Source: Epiperipatus broadwayi (Eukaryota; Onychophora; Udeonychophora; Euonychophora; Peripatidae). From it: a DNA stretch of 64,000 nucleotides. The notes under the pieces are model-generated. The model was not told the origin of the DNA and ran no database searches. It worked only from the letters and a program-made list of their open reading frames with translations. Positions 45,116-54,739 of this stretch are shown piece by piece (position 1 is the first letter of the stretch; each line of letters opens with the position of its first letter). Location of the stretch: contig JAQFVV010012496.1 in NCBI GenBank assembly GCA_028023455.1, forward strand, positions 3,286,001 through 3,350,000, read 5' to 3'. The position numbers and the translations under genes are program-made.

Positions 45116-45604
45116 ATGACGGAAATACTTCCTTTCGTAATTTGATAACGCAACCAATTAAAATAAAATTAAAACAGCAATTAAACAGCATCCAGAACAA
45201 AAATGCATTCAGACAATAATGTAGGGTTTTTTTAATAAGAGATAAATTATAATTAGGTAAAATTCCTTTAAATATTAACAAAATTGAATTTTCATAGCAA
45301 AAAATGAAATTGAAATAAATACATTTTAGCTATTCGCCATAGTAAAAGAAAGAAAAAAGAAGTACGAAAATGAAATTGTTTACTTTCAAAAATATCTGAA
45401 AGCAGTGTAGGCAAAAGAGGGAGGTGCAAACTTACCTCCCTCCCGATGTTAATCTTATATAAATTAAACCAAGACCATAGTCCTACCAGAAAGTGAAAGT
45501 TCTTCAAATGATCTCAAAAAGAACTCTTAAATCCCAGAATGGATTTAATGCATTGAGCCAAAGTAGGGAAAATAAATTTATAATTTTCCATTTCCTTTTA
45601 ATAT

Positions 45605-46125
45605 TTATAATATATAGGATATGTAGCACAGACTTTCACATGACCCACCACTCTCCACTCTATCTCATAACACTGATACACTTGAACACACATATGTCGA
45701 AAAGATAAATAATCACCAATATGCTAAACCAGCAATCAACAGTTGGTCCAGATTATCATCGCCACACATATATGCAATAAGTGCTCAGATATATATAAAG
45801 ATAGCCAATCTTCATACTTTAATGGATAGGCTTCAATCCACTCCACACTCCAACTCTTCAACCATCCACCCAATTGAAAATCTGAAGATGGAACGCTGAA
45901 AGCCCACCCTGAGGTCGAGATTCTTGTCACACCCAAGTTGACCTAAAGTCAATCTGACCCCTCATGTACAAGACATAATCCATTTAATACATATACAAGG
46001 GATGGGCAGACATCTCTACTATCTAATAACTGAAATACAGACTTCGACATATATGTGTTCAAGTGTCTCATTATATGAGATAGAGTGGTGTGAAAGTCTG
46101 TGCTCATATACCCTATATATTTAAT
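45605..46125. mobile_element. Family A hammerhead repeat, fold-back copy
   Basis: A minus arm from the terminus ATATAGGATATGTAGCAC (45613) through most of the body to CAAGGGATGGGCAGA (about 45998), followed by a short plus arm (about 46045-46120: ATATGTGTTCAAGTG, GAGATAGAGTGG, GTGAAAGTCTGTGCTC) lacking a ribozyme. The ribozyme region (45711-45761) has lost GAAA and helix III by deletion. Confidence 0.7.
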
Positions 46126-46129
46126 ATTT

Positions 46130-46560
46130 ATACTAAATTATCTCATATTTTTATAAATATGTGTGGGCTGTAAACATATAAATGTGATTTTTTTTTTAAA
46201 TGTTAATTGTCAAGAGTGCTTAAATTAGTGTGTTCAAAAGTCTAATATGACATTTGAAAAGTTTAAAAGATTTTTTAATAGCGGCTTAGTCTGCAACTAC
46301 ATTTTCTATTTTCTTTTTTAATTGATCATTAACAGAAAATCTTCTAACAATATTTTAGAACTCATTGCTGACAAAATCTTCAATTTTAATCTCAGGATAG
46401 TGAAAAAAAATGGAGAAACAATAGTATTTCTATAATCTGTCAAAGTTTCTATCGATTATATATATATCAAATTCAATCTTAAACTACTAAAGACAAAAAA
46501 GGAATTAAAGATTAATAGCTGTATCTAACATATTACTAAATACGTGTCTTTTTATAGTAA
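46130..46560. other. No feature recognised
   Basis: A/T-rich; no supported feature. Confidence 0.45.
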
Positions 46561-46575
46561 TAAAGAAAAAATATA

Positions 46576-46689
46576 GTCAAGGGTTGTTAGCCGAGAGGTC
46601 AGCGCAGCCGCCTTGCAAGCAAGCAGTTGGTTGCAGACGGTTGTTGCGGCTTCGCATCCCGGCAGATGCTATGACATATGAGGAAAAAA
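46576..46689 (+). mobile_element. tRNA-derived short SINE
   Basis: GGTTGTTAGCCGAGAGG (A box), CCGCCTTGCAAGC, GCGGCTTCGCATCCCGG (altered B box), GATGCTATGACATATGAGG and an A run. Imperfect flanks AAAAAATATA on both sides. Same subfamily as 15240-15340. Confidence 0.8.
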
Positions 46690-46887
46690 AAATATAAAGA
46701 AAATGTATAATAATGTAAGAATAAGTAACAAATCTTAAATACAATTATTATTCTTGAAATATAAATATAATGTATATACTTAACCTAGATATAATTAAAA
46801 GGGATTTGAACACAGACTTTCAAACTCCCTACAGTCATCCATTCTATCCAATATAACCGATACATATGACCACATACATGTCAGAAA

Positions 46888-46953
46888 GAATAAATGATCT
46901 CCAATATATGTATTTCATGCTGAATCAGCACTTATCAGTTGGTCTGGATAATC
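46888..46953 (-). ncRNA. Type I hammerhead ribozyme, family A
   Basis: Minus strand: CCAA (in CAGACCAA), CTGATAA (G8 changed), helix II GTGCTGATTCAGCAT, GAAA, ATACATAT, A, TTGG. Helices are good; the G8 change predicts low activity. Confidence 0.75.
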
Positions 46954-47574
46954 ATCTCATATATATATAATCAGTGCTCGATTTATATTAAGTTAGTAAA
47001 TCTACACACTTTAATGAACAGGCTTCAATCCTCTCCATTCTCCAATTCTTCAGCCATTCATATCGCTGAAAATCTGATGGCGGAATTTCCCAAATCCTTT
47101 GTTGATGCTAATATTATTGTGATGCCCATGTTAATCTTGAGTCACCCTGACCCCTCGTGTATAGAACTTTGTCCATTTAAATATCCAGGATGGGATGGCC
47201 AGACTACTGGATGAATATGTGATATTGTCATACAAGTATAATGTATATACTTAGTTATATCTAGGTTAAGTATATACATTATACTTGTATTTCAATATTA
47301 TATATTCAGCCTGTATTCTGCCCATCCCTCCGGGGGATTTAAGTGGATATATTACGACCCTACATATGTAGTCAGATTGATTTAATTAAGGTCAACGTTG
47401 GTATGATTATAATATTGGTATCATCAAGGGCTTTGAGCATTCCATCATTAGATTTTCAGTGATGTGGATGGCTGAAGAGTGGAGAGGATTGAAACCTGTC
47501 CATTAAAATGTTTAGATTTGCTATATTAATATAAACCGAGCAATGATTATATATATATGTGTGTGTGTAAGAGA

Positions 47575-47636
47575 TGATCATCTGGACCGACTGATGAGTG
47601 CTGGTTCAGCATGAAATATGTATACTGGAAGATCAT
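47575..47636 (+). ncRNA. Type I hammerhead ribozyme, family A
   Basis: ATCT, GGA, CCGA, CTGATGA, helix II GTGCT/AGCAT with loop GGTTC, GAAA, helix III ATATGTAT, cleavage A, CTGG, then AGAT. Outer helix I (ATCT/AGAT) pairs beyond a GGA bulge, the kind of internal loop that contacts the helix II loop in fast natural hammerheads. Confidence 0.8.
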
Positions 47637-47764
47637 TTATCTTTTTCATATGTATGTGGACATGTGTGTTTCCATTATATTGAATAGAGTAAATGACTGT
47701 TGGGAGTTTGAAAGTCTGAGTTCAAATCCCCTTTAATTATTATTATAGATATTGAATTGCATAA

Positions 47765-48680
47765 TGTAAAAGAAAAATAATTGTAAGCCTTAATAACGTT
47801 AAAAAGATTGATTGTTAAGCAAGTCAAACTTTGAAAGGATTAATGCTTATTCCAAAAACTTCATTGTTTTTTATAAATATTTTATTTTGAAATGAAAATA
47901 AGTTTCAACTTCTGTCTTTATACATATAAAATAGGAAGATATAATTTGACATCAGTTTATACACAATTAAATTGTGTTTATCATTTAATAGCAAGTAGTT
48001 ACAAGTAAAAGTCATTCAATATGAATAAAAGCTTATATTCTAAGATTCAAATTTGGACCAAACAAAGCACATGTTTTTCAGACTTGATGGTGTTTTTTTT
48101 TTTTTTCATGTAGTCAATCCATCCAGTTAAACAATCAATGATTGTTTGGTAAATGAATATTGAACTATTTTTAGGGAGAAAGTAAAATAAGGGAGCAAAA
48201 TTTAAAATTTTCACCACAAAATTGGTTAGCTTAGTGAATTGTGCCTTTTGCTTCACTGTTTTTCTATGGATGGTCATTGAAAATCCATTTGTCTTGCAAT
48301 AAACTATTTAAAGGTACTTTTATTTATTTTCAGTAACTACATATATACATATACACAGTATACATATTACCGAACCTAACATTTCTTTCTCATTCCCAAA
48401 AAGGGTATAATTTTAATTCAAATATTTTCAAACATTTTTCTAAAATTCTTATCCACACTGTACAAAACCATCTCAATAAGAGTAGGTTTTCATTATTTTA
48501 TGATGAAATTCCAAATATGGAAACTTGCGTATACTATTACTAGCATATTTAAGCGATTAAACCCGCTGAGTAACAAAAACAATTAAATTAAATTAATCTA
48601 GGCCTAGTACTTTCGAGATTTTCCCTCATATTCATGGCCAAAATAGGTTATAAACCATTGCTGTAATGTTATACACAGAT
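47765..48680. other. No feature recognised
   Basis: A/T-rich; a 76-codon minus frame (48047-48277) has no recognised similarity. Confidence 0.45.
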
Positions 48681-48744
48681 GCAATACTCTCCATACAGTA
48701 GCGCCACTCAGTGCAAGGTGGAGTAATCAGTGGATGCAAGAAGG

Positions 48745-48787
48745 CTCCTCACTGATGAAAGCCACAAGCTAGAAACTAGTCTGGGGA
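48745..48787 (+). ncRNA. Type I hammerhead ribozyme, family B
   Basis: Helix I TCCTCA/TGGGGA (6 pairs), CTGATGA, helix II AGC-CACAA-GCT with an A-A mismatch next to the core, GAAA, helix III ACTAGT self-complementary, triplet GTC. Core intact; a good representative for testing as a dimer. Confidence 0.8.
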
Positions 48788-48980
48788 TATTGGATGAGTA
48801 GGCACTGGATAGGGATTTTATGCACAAACTTTCCTGCATCCAATGATTATTCTGGCTTGCACTGAGTGGTGCAATTGTATGGAGAGTTTTGCTTCAGTGA
48901 GCTTGATAGTAAAACAGAAGATGATGAATGCTAGAAGATGCATTAGACTAAAGATCCAGATACTGATCCAAGATCCAAAG

Positions 48981-49022
48981 CTCCCCAGTGATCAAAGTCG
49001 TAAGTTTGAAACCAGTCTGGGA
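48981..49022 (+). ncRNA. Family B hammerhead, decayed
   Basis: TCCCCA, GTGATCA in place of CTGATGA, AGTCGTAAGTTT, GAAAC, CCAGTC, TGGGA. Core mutated, so inactive. Confidence 0.55.
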
Positions 49023-49064
49023 TATTGGATGTCAGCACTGGACAGATTTATTAAGTACTAGCCA

Positions 49065-50335
49065 TATATTAGTTACTAAAGGTTACATTAGATGGCATAG
49101 TTGTAGCTACAGAAAAAATATACTGCTAAAATAGCAATGTGTAAAAGCTGTAGCCATGTGACATAAAGGAGAAATATGAACATTTTATCCTTTGTTCTAA
49201 TGTTCGATATTAAGCTATTTACTGCTTACAATTGTCATATCACTTGATAAAATATGAAAGAGAACAGAAATGAATTGGGTTTGTTTTTATACTGGACTTA
49301 ATATCCATTGTTCAGCAAACTTGCAATTTCAATTTCCTTTTCCATTGCTATAGGTGCCTATTATTGCACGAATTAATGGTTGTTATTGGAATTATGTAAT
49401 AAAATTTAAATTACGTAGTAAAATTCTACTCTCATTTTCCAACATTTGGTTGCTTAGGTATTAATTTGACATCAGGTCATCACCATATCTATTAAGTTGC
49501 TGTCTTACATTGTGATGTTAACAAACAAGTTATTATTGGTATAAATATATATATGAAAGGCTTCTATGATTAAGCTTTTATTTTCCATTAAAAGGGAGTA
49601 TTTCTTTCATTCTAACACTATCTTGGTTTGGTACTTATTAAAACAAACTTCAAGGGTGTATGTATTTACATGTCTGTTTGCATATACACAAACGATATCA
49701 CGTATGTAACCTATTATCTAAGCTTGTTTTCCATGGATTTAGTTTAATACTGTGGACATATAAAAGTTGGTTTGAACTGGATTGTAAGCTACCCTTACAA
49801 TATATCATAAGCGGAAAGTCAAGAATGTTTGTAGAATCTAAATATGACATGTTATCAAGAAAAGGCAAAAATAAGGGGGGGGGGAGCATTGATTTTATTA
49901 ATTAGTCGAATTTTTGGTTCAGTTAATTGTAAGACTTGTAGCAATGTTTGAAAATGGCTGGAGATCTATGGAATTTTATACATATTGTGGATAAATGCAA
50001 AAATCTGACTGGAAATCTAGTGTTAAAAGAGGTTAATATTAGTTCCAACTTTAAAACACGTCATTTTAATATGAGTTACTATTGGGCATAATCAATTCTT
50101 TTCTTTATTATTATATTAATGAATGGCATTAAGTTGTTATATAAATAACAATTACTGAATTGTATACTATGATTGCCCATGTCTCACAGGATCAAGCTAT
50201 TTTTATATAATAAATCATTAAATTGTTTATATTTCAATCGTAAAATTGTTTTATATTTCAATCGTAAAATAATTTTATACTAAAAGTCTATTAAATAGCA
50301 CAGGGTTAATTTCATGTTAGGCTCTGATATGGTGA
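49065..50335. other. No gene recognised
   Basis: Overlapping 60-80-codon frames on both strands at 49660-49905 end in a G run and show no known family. Confidence 0.45.
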
Positions 50336-50455
50336 CGTAATTAATAAAACAGGCAAAACTCTCCATACAGTAGCGCCACTCAGTGCCAACCAGAGTAATC
50401 AATGGATGCCAAAAGGCTTGTGCACAAAATCCCTATCTAGTGCCTACTCATCCAA

Positions 50456-50500
50456 TATCCCCAGACTAATTTCTGGCTTGTGGCCTTCGACAGTGAGAAG
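50456..50500 (-). ncRNA. Family B hammerhead, core mutated
   Basis: Minus strand: CTCTCA region, CTGTCGA instead of CTGATGA, GGC-CACAA-GCC helix II, AGAAAT, TAGTC, TGGGGA. Inactive by core changes. Confidence 0.65.
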
Positions 50501-50972
50501 CTTTGGATCTGAGAGCACTGCACCTAGATCTTAGGATCTAATGAAACCCTCCAGCAGCCACCTTTTATCTCTACTTAAATACAAAACTATGAGAATAAAA
50601 TTGAAAACACAATATTTTCAATCTAAGCTCAATAGCTTATAGTCATATGGGTCTAAACCCAGTTCAGTACCCACACATTTTGGTGTCTTTGGCTCTTTAA
50701 CAACTATAGCCACCACTATCCTATTTGGCAGGATTGGTGTTAATCCACTAAACCTCCCATGATCACTATTTCTTATGCTAGCACATTACTGTTATTAAAA
50801 CAGACAAAACTCTCCATACAGTAGTGCCACTCAGTGCCAACCAGAGTAATCAATGGATGCCAGAATGCTTGTGCATAAAATCCCTATCTAGTGCCTACTC
50901 ATCCAATATCCCCAGACTAGTTTCTGGCTTGTGATCGTCGTCAGATGTAGGTGCAGTGCTCTCACATCCAAA

Positions 50973-51015
50973 GCTCCTCACTGATGAAGGCCACAAGCCA
51001 GAAACTATTATGGGG
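50973..51015 (+). ncRNA. Family B hammerhead, cleavage site lost
   Basis: TCCTCA, CTGATGA, helix II GGC-CACAA-GCC, GAAAC, then TATTA replaces TAGTC, TGGGGA. Helix II GGC/GCC versus AGC/GCT elsewhere is a paired change. Helix III and the triplet are damaged. Confidence 0.7.
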
Positions 51016-51169
51016 ATATTGGATGAGTAGGCACTAGATAGGGATTTTAAGCACAACCCTTCTGGCATCCATTGATTACTCTGGTTGACACTGAATGGCA
51101 CTACTGTATAGAGAGCTTTGCCTGTTTTAATAACAGTAATGCACTAGCATAAGAAATAGTGATCATGTG

Positions 51170-52355
51170 AAATAAGTAATACAAGGGAAGAACACTTGTT
51201 TGCGGGTGAAACTGTTATATGCTAAATGCCTGAATTAAGATATCTTGTTCTAAGAAATTTCTTCCTGAATTTCAATTACAAGTTTTTTACCATCGAGTTT
51301 ATTTTTTTAAAAAATATATATACAGCAAAAAGAAATAACTAATAATGGCTGTGTTAAATAAAAAAAATACGCTTTGCATTAGTAATCGCCATTCTCCAGC
51401 TGTACAACAGAAATTGCTAATGAGGGGGCAACTCACAGATATCAATTTCCTTCAGAATACCAATAACGAACTGTTTCATCAACACAAATTAAATAAATAG
51501 CAAAGAACTGAAAATTTAAAAATATACTATTGTATCAGAAAAGTATTTATTCACAGAACTAAAAAATAAGCAGTGCATCCGGGTACCAACCACTTTGGCT
51601 ATTTCACAATTAAACCGACAAATATTTCACACAGTTTATCTGTTGTCTGATCAAAATAGATGTACGTAATATTTATTTCTTCATAAATAAATAATTTATT
51701 CGTTATTAATAAACAAATGGTTTCAATTTCATATCTTTGCTCAATTACTTATCGTTTAGTTAGTTATGGCTATTTTCAAATTATGCGTATTACAATACAT
51801 AAACCATTTATAAATATTAATCATTCGTTTATAAATAAATAATTATATATTTTTAAAAAGTAAATAAATTATGTTTTGCATTCTTAGTCAGCATGACAAT
51901 TTCAAAATCATTTGTTTATAAATATAATTTATTCATTTATAAATAAACCAGAATAAAGATTATTGAGTTATTTCATAGTTAGACTTTATGGAAATATTTT
52001 TGTTATGAGATACAAATTATAGAACAGTTGTTTTTTTTTTTTTTTAATGTTGTGTGTGTTAAATGAAATAAATCTTTTATTTAAATTATAATTTCTTCAT
52101 TAATTTATTCATTTAGTGAGTTATCTCATATTTTGATTCACATAAACGTTTGAAAGTTATTGCAAAATTTTTATGAACAATTTTCTTTTCCAGATGTAAA
52201 TAATAAAATAACTCATCTTTGTTGGTTTTTCAATAAAAATCACTTTTTATTAAACTGTGGATTATTTGTTATAAATAGTCTATGGAATAATAAAATGTCT
52301 TAAATCAGTTTGGCATCTGAAAAGAGTTTATTGAAATATCTCTTAAGATGTTTTA
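51170..52355. other. A/T-rich stretch, no gene recognised
   Basis: Repeated ATAAATAAATAATTTATTC-like phrases (51690-52130) give local direct and inverted similarity but no defined element. Confidence 0.45.
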
Positions 52356-52455
52356 GTTTGTAAGAGTAGTAAATTGCTACCAAGTGCAAGCCTTCATAAT
52401 CAATAGATGCAGAAAAAATGTGTGCATAAAATACCTATCTAGTGCCTAATCTTCC

Positions 52456-52502
52456 AATATCACCAGACTGTTTCTAGCTTGTGGCTTTCATCACTGGGGA
52501 GT
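52456..52502 (-). ncRNA. Type I hammerhead ribozyme, family B
   Basis: Minus strand: TCCCCA, GTGATGA (first core C changed), helix II AGC-CACAA-GCT, GAAAC, AGTC with helix III shortened by a deleted TA, TGGTGA. Probably inactive. Confidence 0.65.
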
Positions 52503-52912
52503 CTTGAATTTGAGAGCACTGCACCTAGTCTTGGGATCTAATCCAACCCTCCAACAGCTGCCTTTTATATACTTTGTTGACTATAAAGATAGAAGCCCAA
52601 GATGAAAACACCATAATGTTTCCAACCAAAGCTTATTTGCTTGTATAGTCAGTCATATAAATTTGAACTCAGTTCAGCATCTATACATTTTGGTGTATTG
52701 GGTTTTTCAAAAACCACAGTCATCATCTTATGGGCGGGATAGATATAAAATCATCAAAACATCATATGATCACCATTTCTTATGCTTGCACATGCTGTTA
52801 ATAAGAATACAAAACTCTCCATACAGTCAGTAGTGCCTCCAAGTGCAAGCCTTCATAATCAATGGATGCAGGAAGACTTGTGCATAAAATATAGTTAACA
52901 AAATAAATAAAA

Positions 52913-53122
52913 CCATATAATACTAAATCATCCATGCACTTTACTATTGTTATACAATGCTTTATTTATCATCATTTTTTATAGTTTTGATTGCTGGTCT
53001 TCTTCAATCGAAACTGTAAACTGTAAAAGAGGGTGGTAAATAAAGCATTGTATAACAGTAGTAAATTGTATGGATGATTTAGTATTATATGGTATACATT
53101 TGGCAATGCAATAGGAAAGAGT
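52913..53122. mobile_element. Inverted-repeat element nested in family B, Penelope-type motif inside
   Basis: Arms ATAATACTAAATCATCCATG and CATGGATG-like complement pair over about 55 bases (52916-52973 with 53036-53091), including TTATACAATGCTTTATTTA. AGTTAACAAAATAAATAAAA (52893-52912) and AGTTAAAAAATAAATAAAA (53123-53141) form a 19-20-bp target duplication. The loop region holds GGTCTTCTTCAATCGAAAC, a decayed Penelope-type terminal motif. It inserted after family B did. Confidence 0.7.
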
Positions 53123-53194
53123 AGTTAAAAAATAAATAAAAGATGGTATAGCTGAAAGGTTACATTATCTAGGTGCAGTGCTCTCAAAACCAAT

Positions 53195-53238
53195 TCTCCT
53201 CACTGATGAAAGCCACAAGCTAGAAACTAGTCTGGGGA
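53195..53238 (+). ncRNA. Type I hammerhead ribozyme, family B
   Basis: TCCTCA, CTGATGA, AGC-CACAA-GCT, GAAAC, ACTAGT, GTC, TGGGGA. Same as the 48.7-kb copy; core intact. Confidence 0.8.
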
Positions 53239-53869
53239 TGTTGGATGAGGAAGCACTAGATAGGGATTTTATGCACAGACCTTCCTGCATCCATTGATTA
53301 TGAAGGCTTGCACTTGATGGCACTACTATATGGAGAGTTTTGTATTCTTATTAATAGCATGTGTAAGCATGAGGAATGGTCATCATGGGATATTTTGATG
53401 GTCTCATGTTTTAGTTTGGAGAACACTGTATGTTCAATACTGACATACCTATAGTTTCTTTTTCTGTTTCAAACTTTCCTGCAGAACGAAAATAAATTGT
53501 CAATAAAAAATAATAAAAAAACTAAACCAAGTTTAACAGTAAAGGAAGTAATTATTATATAATAATCCTTTTATTATTAAGTTTTCCCTTCTTAAAATTC
53601 CATATTTCTGTATATTTACGTATTACCTACAGCAACAATCATTCACAAATGAGTGTAAACCATCTCAATTCCAGAGGGGAGAAAACCAAGGTTGAAAATC
53701 GAATAATAATAGATTAGAGAAGATTTAAAATACAGGCACTTTTCATATACCTGGAGCTCAATTTTAATTATAGGGGACTTGAACATAGACTTTCAAGCAC
53801 CCTTCAACTATCCATACTATCTCATACCACTGATACACATGATCACACACATGTAGAAAAGATAAATAA

Positions 53870-53925
53870 TCACCAATATACATATTTCGTGCTGAACCAG
53901 CACTCATCGGTTAGTCCGGATTAAG
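53870..53925 (-). ncRNA. Type I hammerhead ribozyme, family A
   Basis: Minus strand: CTAA, CCGATGA (U4 changed), GTGCTGGTTCAGCAC, GAAA, ATATGTAT, A, TTGG. Helix II has gained a G-C closing pair, but the core change predicts inactivity. Confidence 0.7.
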
Positions 53926-53975
53926 ATTTGCTAACTTAATATAAACTGAGCACTGATTATATATACGTATGGGGA

Positions 53976-54035
53976 TGATAATCTGGATTAACTGATGAGT
54001 GCTGGTTCAGCATGAAATACGTTATTGATGATTAT
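53976..54035 (+). ncRNA. Type I hammerhead ribozyme, family A
   Basis: ATCTGGATTAA, CTGATGA, GTGCT/AGCAT, GAAA, then TACGTTATTG with one base missing from helix III. Core intact; helix I weaker. Confidence 0.75.
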
Positions 54036-54159
54036 TTATCTTTTCTACATGTGTGCAATCATGTGTATCAGTGGTATGAGATAGTATGGATAGTTGAAAG
54101 GTGCTTAAAAGTCTGTGTTCAAGCCCCCTATATTTAAGATTAAATAATTTTGCAATGAT

Positions 54160-54615
54160 TATACGAATCAATATCACACATATAACCTCATTTAATACAT
54201 GCTGGTAATTTAGCCTGTTTATCATGATGCTTATCTTTTAACTTTTGCCGTAAATTTCACTTTTTTTTTAAAAGATAACAAAAACTTGCTTCAACATAGC
54301 TCTTCTCTTAATTCTCTTCTCAATTACGTCTTTCTAATGAAAGCAGTTAATGTAAACAATTCTCCCTTTCTCTCAAAATCACGTTTAAGTGCATCATAAT
54401 TTAAAAAAAAAAAAAGAAATAGACTTCTGATCCACTTCATATACTCAATCCAAAAAAATGTGACAAGGTACTCAGCAACAAAAATATATTCAGGTTATAA
54501 TTAATGTCTTCAATATTTTCTGTGTAAGAAACAATATTAGTATTATCATTAACATTATATTTTTAGAATCTTAATGAGCATTTACGGTGTGAATTTTCTA
54601 ATGCGTTTATGTTAC
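54160..54615. other. No feature recognised
   Basis: A/T-rich; no supported feature. Confidence 0.45.
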
Positions 54616-54628
54616 AATAATAAGAGGT

Positions 54629-54721
54629 AGTCAAGCGTTGGTGGCCTAGTGGTTAGCATAGCTGCTTTCCAAGCAGCTGGCCTGGGTTTGCTTCCCGGTC
54701 AATGCATTTGACATATGAAAG
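54629..54721 (+). mobile_element. tRNA-Gly(UCC)-derived short SINE, closest to the parent tRNA
   Basis: GCGTTGGTGGCCTAGTGG, TTAGCATAGCTGCTTTCC, AAGCAGCTGGCC, GGGTTTGCTTCCCGG, TCAATGCA is almost a tRNA-Gly gene with anticodon UCC in the loop TTTCCAA. It carries the shared TTTGACATATGAAA tail and a 13-bp duplication (AATAATAAGAGGT at 54616-54628, AATAACAAGAGGT at 54722-54734), so it is a retroposed copy rather than a tRNA gene. It identifies the parent RNA of the whole SINE group. Confidence 0.8.
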
Positions 54722-54739
54722 AATAACAAGAGGTTCAAT

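Larger units (their letters stand above)
46765..47760. mobile_element. Family A hammerhead repeat, full fold-back palindrome of about 1 kb
   Basis: Two nearly complete family A units in inverted orientation, the minus arm to about 47225 and the plus arm from about 47290. The centre is a 23-bp-arm palindrome (TACAAGTATAATGTATATAC and its complement, 47226-47292) whose sequence also occurs at the outer left edge (AATGTATATACTTAACC, about 46768). Ribozymes point outwards at both ends. The outer ends AAAAGGGATTTGAACAC and GAGTTCAAATCCCCTTT are inverted copies. This is the most complete copy of the architecture. Confidence 0.8.
48686..49060. mobile_element. Family B hammerhead repeat, rearranged
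   Basis: A short minus fragment (ACTCTCCATACAGTAGCG) is fused to plus sequence at the first ribozyme (48745-48787), followed by the family B end (GGAGAGTTTTGC, about 48886) and then a deleted unit of about 100 bp leading to a second, decayed ribozyme (48981-49022). The distance between ribozymes is about 235 bp instead of about 450, so the internal unit is deleted. Confidence 0.7.
50345..51165. mobile_element. Family B hammerhead repeat, head-to-head complex copy
   Basis: The minus strand carries a full unit plus most of a second (ribozymes at about 50456-50500 and 50909-50940, roughly 450 apart); at about 50943 it switches to a plus arm with a third ribozyme (50973-51015) and the normal end GAGAGCTTTGCCTG, then a further 40 bases of the next unit. 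The tandem repeat is obvious from ACTCTCCATACAGTAG at 50351 and 50811. No clear target duplication. Confidence 0.75.
52365..53400. mobile_element. Family B hammerhead repeat, fold-back copy split by another element
   Basis: A minus unit with ribozyme (52456-52502) runs into a second partial minus unit (from about 52807), switches to plus near 52890, is interrupted by an inverted-repeat element at 52913-53122, and continues in plus orientation to the second ribozyme (53195-53238) and end (GGAGAGTTTTGTA, about 53333-53345). Confidence 0.75.
53735..54150. mobile_element. Family A hammerhead repeat, compact fold-back copy
   Basis: The terminus ATACCTGGAGCTCAATTTTA and TATAGGGGACTTGAAC lead into a minus arm with ribozyme, then at about 53925 a plus arm starts in the body, passes a second ribozyme and ends TTCAAGCCCCCTATATTT. 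Only about 60 bases of body separate the two ribozymes. Confidence 0.75.

Noticed and set aside
54629-54721. Functional tRNA-Gly gene
   Set aside because: It has a SINE tail, an A-rich end and a 13-bp target duplication, and mismatches in the D and T regions, so it is a retroposed copy.
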